Below, in pieces: positions 58,826 to 64,000 of a DNA stretch of 64,000 nucleotides. A program made the position numbers and the translations under genes. The stretch spans positions 1 through 64,000 of the forward strand of contig MBPM02000044.1 in assembly GCA_001695595.3 (NCBI GenBank), in the 5' to 3' direction. This DNA comes from Plasmopara viticola (taxonomy: Eukaryota; Oomycota; Peronosporomycetes; Peronosporales; Peronosporaceae). The stretch's first letter is position 1. Each line of letters opens with the position of its first letter. The notes beneath the pieces were generated by a model. It worked only from the letters and a program-made list of their open reading frames with translations, was not told where the DNA came from and did no database searches.

Positions 58826-61800
58826 TCATTGTCGACATACTGCTGTCAACGGACGAAGTTTAAGATCCGAAATGACACCTTCAGCCCCCGGATCGGGTTT
58901 TCGGTACATTGCTTTCGACTCTTGCATGACTTGACCTTCATTAATCCCGAGCACATCTTGCTCTTCAATCCCGCAATAGTAAACATTCCGCTTCTCCGTA
59001 TCCACTTGAGCTTGCTTTGAAGAAAAGAGCACAGGTTGGCCAAAATGTTCCGTCACTTTGTGTATCTTTCCAAAGCGACTGCTCCCTTGCAAGCCGTCAC
59101 CATTGGGGGCCTTCTTGAGCGTGCCACTAAACAAGTGTAAGTCGTCCAGATAAATCTCGACATCCTTGACTCCACGTTCGGGGGTTTTACTATAATTCCA
59201 AAACTTGATCATCGACAACACGATTGGTGCATCAAAACCAAGATACACGATGTTTCCGTGGTGATTGCCAAGCGAACTTGCCAATGGAGCGAGCCACGCA
59301 TCATGAGCTTCCCACGTATTCTTGTCGAGACCACTCAAGAGATTCTCAGGAAGTCGCGTATCCTGCTGATTTCCGCTTCCATTGTCCATTTCCGAGACGG
59401 AATGAGGAACAGCCGTCAAAATGGTTGGTCTTTCCACGATGCGAGCTCCAGCAAAGTCGTAGAGTTCGAGACCATTGAGTCCAAGATAGTACGGATCCCC
59501 CCACGTTGTCCAGCAAATCAACTTTATCAGAAAACCTTGAGGATACAGCGGGACTTCGTAGTCTTGTCGAATAATTGGAGTCTTGTACGCTAGCGATCGG
59601 AAGGGATAGCGTACGCGCTCCGAGTATGGCAGAGAGTCACTTTTGACCGACGAAAAGATCAAAAGCTGGCCATAGTCAAAATCGGCCACTCCAGGAGCTT
59701 TTCGAAGCAAGAATCCGGTCTCTTGTGGGGAAAGAACGACCCCATCGAGTAATACGACCAGCTGCCTCACGCCACGAGTCGTGTCTTCTAATGATTTGTT
59801 ATAGTTCCATAGTCGTAGCCCAAAGAAAGATTGCGCGATTTCAAACTGGATGTGTACTTCCGGAACGGCGCCAGCGTCGAACGGAACGAGCCACATATGC
59901 GTGTCGTCGCATGTGGTCGTCTCGCCATCAATAAGCTAACAAACCACGTAAGGATAGTGTTCAAAGCTCTGTTGCAAGCCGGACGCACCTTGTCGAGTGT
60001 TCGAGGATCTCCGAGATACCCCAACTGCATCGCAACGAAAACTGTCAACCTTTCAAACCAGTGAAACGATCAAACTGTGTGACTTACCGATGCCAAATCA
60101 CGGGGGGTTGCAGTCAAATGGCCCATGTCTAGCGAAATTGGTGTACCACGAGATCCCACTAGGACCTGTACTTGAGTCAATCCTATATAGTCCCGATCGC
60201 CCCATGTACTGTGCAACTGAAGCGTGAGGTGGCGACCACGAGGTAGATCGTCATCTTCAGCCCATTCCTCAGTGCTAGCAAAGTTCTTGCTCGTGTGTTC
60301 TTCATCCACCCACGTATCAACTGAAGTACGTACTTCTGCCTCTCTACGAGTAGCCATGGTCCAAGGTCTGCTCTCTGTCTCCATTAACGCGTCATTTTCA
60401 TCATTTATTTGCTCTGGTAAGCTGTCTTCGACCATCCGCGAGCCTGCATCAGAAGTGCGTGGACGGCGAAGCTCCAGGGATCGCTGCACATTGTCGACAA
60501 TCTCGCGAGCTTCACGCTCTTCTCGCTCTTGTTCTCGTCCTAGTGTTCGCAATACTTCGTCATTTGCTTCAATCGCCTTCAAAATCAAAGGTTCTTGGGT
60601 GAACAGAATCACCTCGCTCGCCCCATCCAAGCTCTCAGCCCCAACAAGTCCAGGGGCTTGTCGGATCTCTCCTTGAAAAATGACTTTGCCACTCTCCTCC
60701 CCTTGTCTCGGACTTTCGTCATAAAGCACGAGCCGGGCGTCACGGACCCCTCTACAAGTGTGAGTCCGTGACTTGTTGTAATTCCATACACGTACCATTG
60801 AAATGGACGTGAAAGCAGGCAGTGCAATCAGCACAACGTGCCGTTGACCGCGTGTAAAGGGGGCGAGCCACATGTGAAAGTCATCGCACGTGAAATTGAC
60901 CCCATCCACTAAGTTTCGAGGAAGACGCGGATCGTTCGAGTATTCTTCAAGTACATTAATGCTTTCAGGACACGCTCGTATTTGCTTGATAGGATCTTGA
61001 AAGGCCACAAGGTTGCCACAATGATCGAAGATCTCAATGCCGTTCAATCCGACGTAATTGACGTCACCCCACGTACTCAAGATCTCGAGTTGCAGCCACT
61101 TTCCACTTGGAAGCACTGGAATGGCTTCGCGAGGACTTTTCAGACTTGAGTCCGTTGCGAAATTGGAGCCCAAGGGGTGGATTTGCATTGCTTCAGCGTA
61201 CGAAGAGGGCTTTGGTACGTGCCGTAACTCAGTCAAAAGGGCTGATGACGCGAATGATCGACTGGTCGATGCCTCGGACAAGCTTTCAAAGCTTTCCTTG
61301 CTGTGTAATGGTTTAGTTGGCATGTCTTCTTCAATCTGTCGAGGCTGATCGAGTCGACTTCGATTCGTTCTGCTAAACTTTTCAAGACTGTCCCACGATG
61401 AAAGCGATGCAAGAGCAGGCGTTGCTATCTCCTTGTCATCGCAGGTCTTTTCCTCCTTGTAATTATTAACATCATGACTTGAGTATGACTTTAAAAGAAC
61501 TCGATCAACGGTCGATAGATCTTTTGCGTCACTTCTTGCGCTCTGGACACCACACAGTGAATGTCTCTGCCGACGACGACCTGCATTCGTGCCAGAAGTT
61601 GAGCCATTAAGCTCTGTCGATCGACTCGTTGCCGGTAAAGCCTCGGTATCCATTGAAGTGGAAGCGGGGTCTAATAACCACATTGGAGTCAATCTTTCAG
61701 TGCTCGAGTCATTGACTCGCGGAGTATCTTTCTGTTGGGACTCTAACGCATCGTCTTTAATCTGAGGAAACGACGACTTACCAGTCGATAAAGAGCGCTC

Positions 61801-63925
61801 CTTCTCACGCGCTGTGCGTCCTCCCTTTCTTACTGAACCCTGTAAATCAATCCACGTGCAGAGGTTATCATCTGGATCGCCAAACGATTCCGGCAACGAC
61901 CCTGTCCACACCAACTTGTCACACACCACAACTTCCAGATCACGTGTACAAGCGGCATGTGTTTTCTGCTTTGCCATACCACAATTCAGCATTAGTACAT
62001 CATTGCACCTCGTCGTGGCAGACCATGCATACGAACACTGTTGTAATTCCAGACGCAAAGCTTGCTGGGGGACGAAGGCACGGAAAAGTGAAGAAGGAGG
62101 ACGTCTGTAGACAACACATGATCTCGTCAGAAACAACACGAAATTCAAGTCTTTACAAAACAACAACTTCATGACCCGAATCGCCCAACCGTCCATGCCA
62201 CATATCCTTCTCCCGATTCGTCTGCGTCACGCCGTTAAAGAGCTTGGGCAAGCCGCGTACCATATCGTTGGTCTTGGGGAGGGGTCGACCACTCGATTGA
62301 TCGTACAGCTGGAGGGAGTCCAGATCGACCAAAAGTTCTTCACCGTGACGATCATAGACGCAGATCTGCGTGAGGCCGACTGCCCGTGTACTTCCCCACG
62401 TTGACAAGAACTTAACGTGAATTGCATAGCTCTTCGCCTCTTTGGTCAAGGTTGAGGAACTCGTGGGACTTGAGACCATCGCCATCAATTTCGAAGACCC
62501 TTGCACATCCGAGAGCACGTCTCGAGGAGTCAATGCACTCTTATCCAAGCACACTAGCGTCTCTTTGCCATCTATGTCCACCTTACGAGAATCCTGCCGC
62601 TTCTTTACATCACTTACTCTTGATGCTGACTCAGACGTTCGGCCTTTATCAACGTGAACAAGACTGGCGGTAGTAGTAGCCCCTCCTGCTTCTTCTTGTA
62701 ATGCCTTTAGCTTTGCAAACCGCTCCTTCCGCTTGACTTCCATGAGCTGTTCAATCTCACGCTCCTCATCCTCAAATTGCTTCATCATCCTTGCACGACG
62801 ATCCTCGGCTTTCTTCAATAAAAGCTGCTTCTCGGCTCGTTCGCGTGCAAGACGCTCTTTCATTTCAGTCGCGTACTCTTCTTCCAATCGCAATTGCTCT
62901 TCCAGCAACTGGTTCGCGACTGTCAAAGGATTTCGATCCGAACCTTCACGTGCGTCGTCTTTTCCTTCCTTGCTCACAATCTCACGCGCCGGGGATGCAA
63001 GCGCATGAGGCGATGGATGGAGGACACTGGTAATCTCTTTCCAAATTGCAGGATCACCAATTGAACTCTGTAACGTTTTCACATCGTGTTCAGTTTGGTG
63101 ACCAGTCTGAAATTTCTGTAACAAATCGACTAATGCTCGTTGTTTCGTACGAGAAAGATGCTGGATGATCCCAAAGAGATCTTTGGTTGTTTTTGCCAAG
63201 TCTCCGAGAGAGTTGAGCCGTGCGAACGTCTCAAACTTTGTTTCTTTCTCGCTCGATTCCACGCTCGCTGGCTTTGAAGTTGCATCGTCCCCATCGTCCG
63301 CCATCTCTTCAATCACAAGCTCTTTATAGCTATGCGCTTTCGACTCGTCATCGTCTTCAAATTCTTCAAACGATTCATCCAAATACTCTTCATCGTCCTC
63401 CACCATGTCTTTCTCCTCCCGCTCTTCATGCGTCGTGAGTCGAAACTGCGGCACGCCATCAAAATGTTGCACTGCTACTTCCATTGGGGCCTGAGGTCGG
63501 TGCCACTTGGCTCGTTGTCCTCGAGTTGAGTCCACTCCCTTGTCTTCGCTCCCTTTTGCAACGAATTGCAGCGTCGTGGACGGAGCCGAGCTGCACTTTG
63601 AGTCCTCTCGTTTTCTCGAAACCTTGGTGGCAAGCACTGATGTTGCCGACTTGGTACTCCTCGATGCAAACGACGATGATGAAGTCGAGGAAGCACTTCG
63701 TACGGGAACGTTAAAGGCTGTCACGAACGATTCTTCTCGTTCGTGAAGGCGATCATTTCGCTTGGAGGCAGCCAGTCGCTTTTTGAGCCGATTTCTTTCT
63801 TCTAAGACTTTAATGTAGTGCAATTGCTTGGTAAGTACCGGGTCGGCCTTTGACTCGATGGCGTTCGAGTCGCTGGAGGGTTGAAAGTCGTGATGTTGTT
63901 TGTCCCAACGCTTTCGCTCCGTCAT
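58826..63925 (-). CDS. KATNIP: KATNIP-like cilium protein (katanin-interacting, DUF4457 repeats)
   Basis: Homologue of KATNIP/KIAA0556, a basal-body and cilium protein that binds katanin and microtubules. Exons on the minus strand: 62176-63925, 62037-62104, 60088-61965, 59989-60024, 58826-59935. The introns are 71, 71, 63 and 53 nt, and the second contains a TACTAAT branch site. The joined frame is about 1613 residues, against about 1618 in human. The N-terminus has the family block YIKVLEERNRLKKRL. A coiled coil spans roughly 345-410. Four DUF4457-type units each pair an STWG/TTWGD..Y.GL strand with a later MWL...WNYNKS segment (WNYN near 602, 1001, 1287 and WNYSKT near 1490). The first donor (GTCATG) is chosen because the stronger-looking GTAAAG 19 nt on breaks the frame. 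The start is the first ATG; the upstream 75 nt in the window show nothing further. Confidence 0.9.
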
Positions 63926-64000
63926 TTGGTACTGAAATGATTCAAAAGCGACTTCACGGCCATATGACGCCCTTTCAAGCTACTTTTTATTGGGATGCCA

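Overview
The window reads as a nuclear chromosome segment of a plant-associated oomycete (Peronosporales: Phytophthora or a zoospore-forming downy mildew). Four things point that way. Eukaryotic housekeeping genes have few, very short introns (53-78 nt). Long gene-poor tracts hold decayed Ty3/gypsy and LINE elements. There are fragments of a Crinkler-type (CRN) P-loop protein. There is a small secreted cysteine-rich protein with cellulose-binding-like modules. An intact, full-length KATNIP gene (a cilium protein) suggests a lineage that still makes flagellated zoospores. The species cannot be fixed from the sequence alone.

Layout. 1-3.1 kb: decayed Ty3/gypsy element on the minus strand. 5.6-6.8 kb: four-exon eIF2B-alpha gene (minus). 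9.6-16.3 kb: decayed non-LTR retrotransposon (minus) with ORF1, endonuclease, reverse transcriptase, C-terminal domain and a microsatellite tail. 16.4-17.9 kb: two halves of a CRN-type gene in opposite orientation. 18.7-20.6 kb: coding fossils I cannot name. 20.6-28.5 kb: desert. 28.6-31.9 kb: DIS3/RRP44 exosome nuclease (minus). 35.4-39.3 kb: GTPBP1/2-type GTPase, with an apparent frameshift, followed closely by a coiled-coil protein (both plus). 39.3-50.7 kb: repeat-rich desert with a degenerate satellite, a perfect 26-bp hairpin and two copies of a dispersed repeat. 50.7-51.3 kb: secreted protein (plus). 51.6-54.8 kb: EFL1 (plus, two exons). 54.8-58.8 kb: transposon debris. 58.8-63.9 kb: five-exon KATNIP gene (minus).

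Functionally, the intact genes are mostly translation and RNA-metabolism housekeeping: eIF2B-alpha (initiation), EFL1 (60S maturation), a translational-type GTPase of the GTPBP1/2 family, and DIS3 (RNA decay and processing). There is also one cilium gene and one candidate host-interaction gene. I see no operon-like pathway. The genes form islands separated by retroelement graveyards, the usual two-speed architecture of oomycete genomes.

Most notable observations: a DIS3 whose endonuclease (PIN) site looks dismantled while its exonuclease site is intact; a CRN gene apparently broken by inversion of its 3' half; a perfect 26-bp inverted repeat with a 2-nt loop; and a LINE with a substituted catalytic box and a microsatellite tail.
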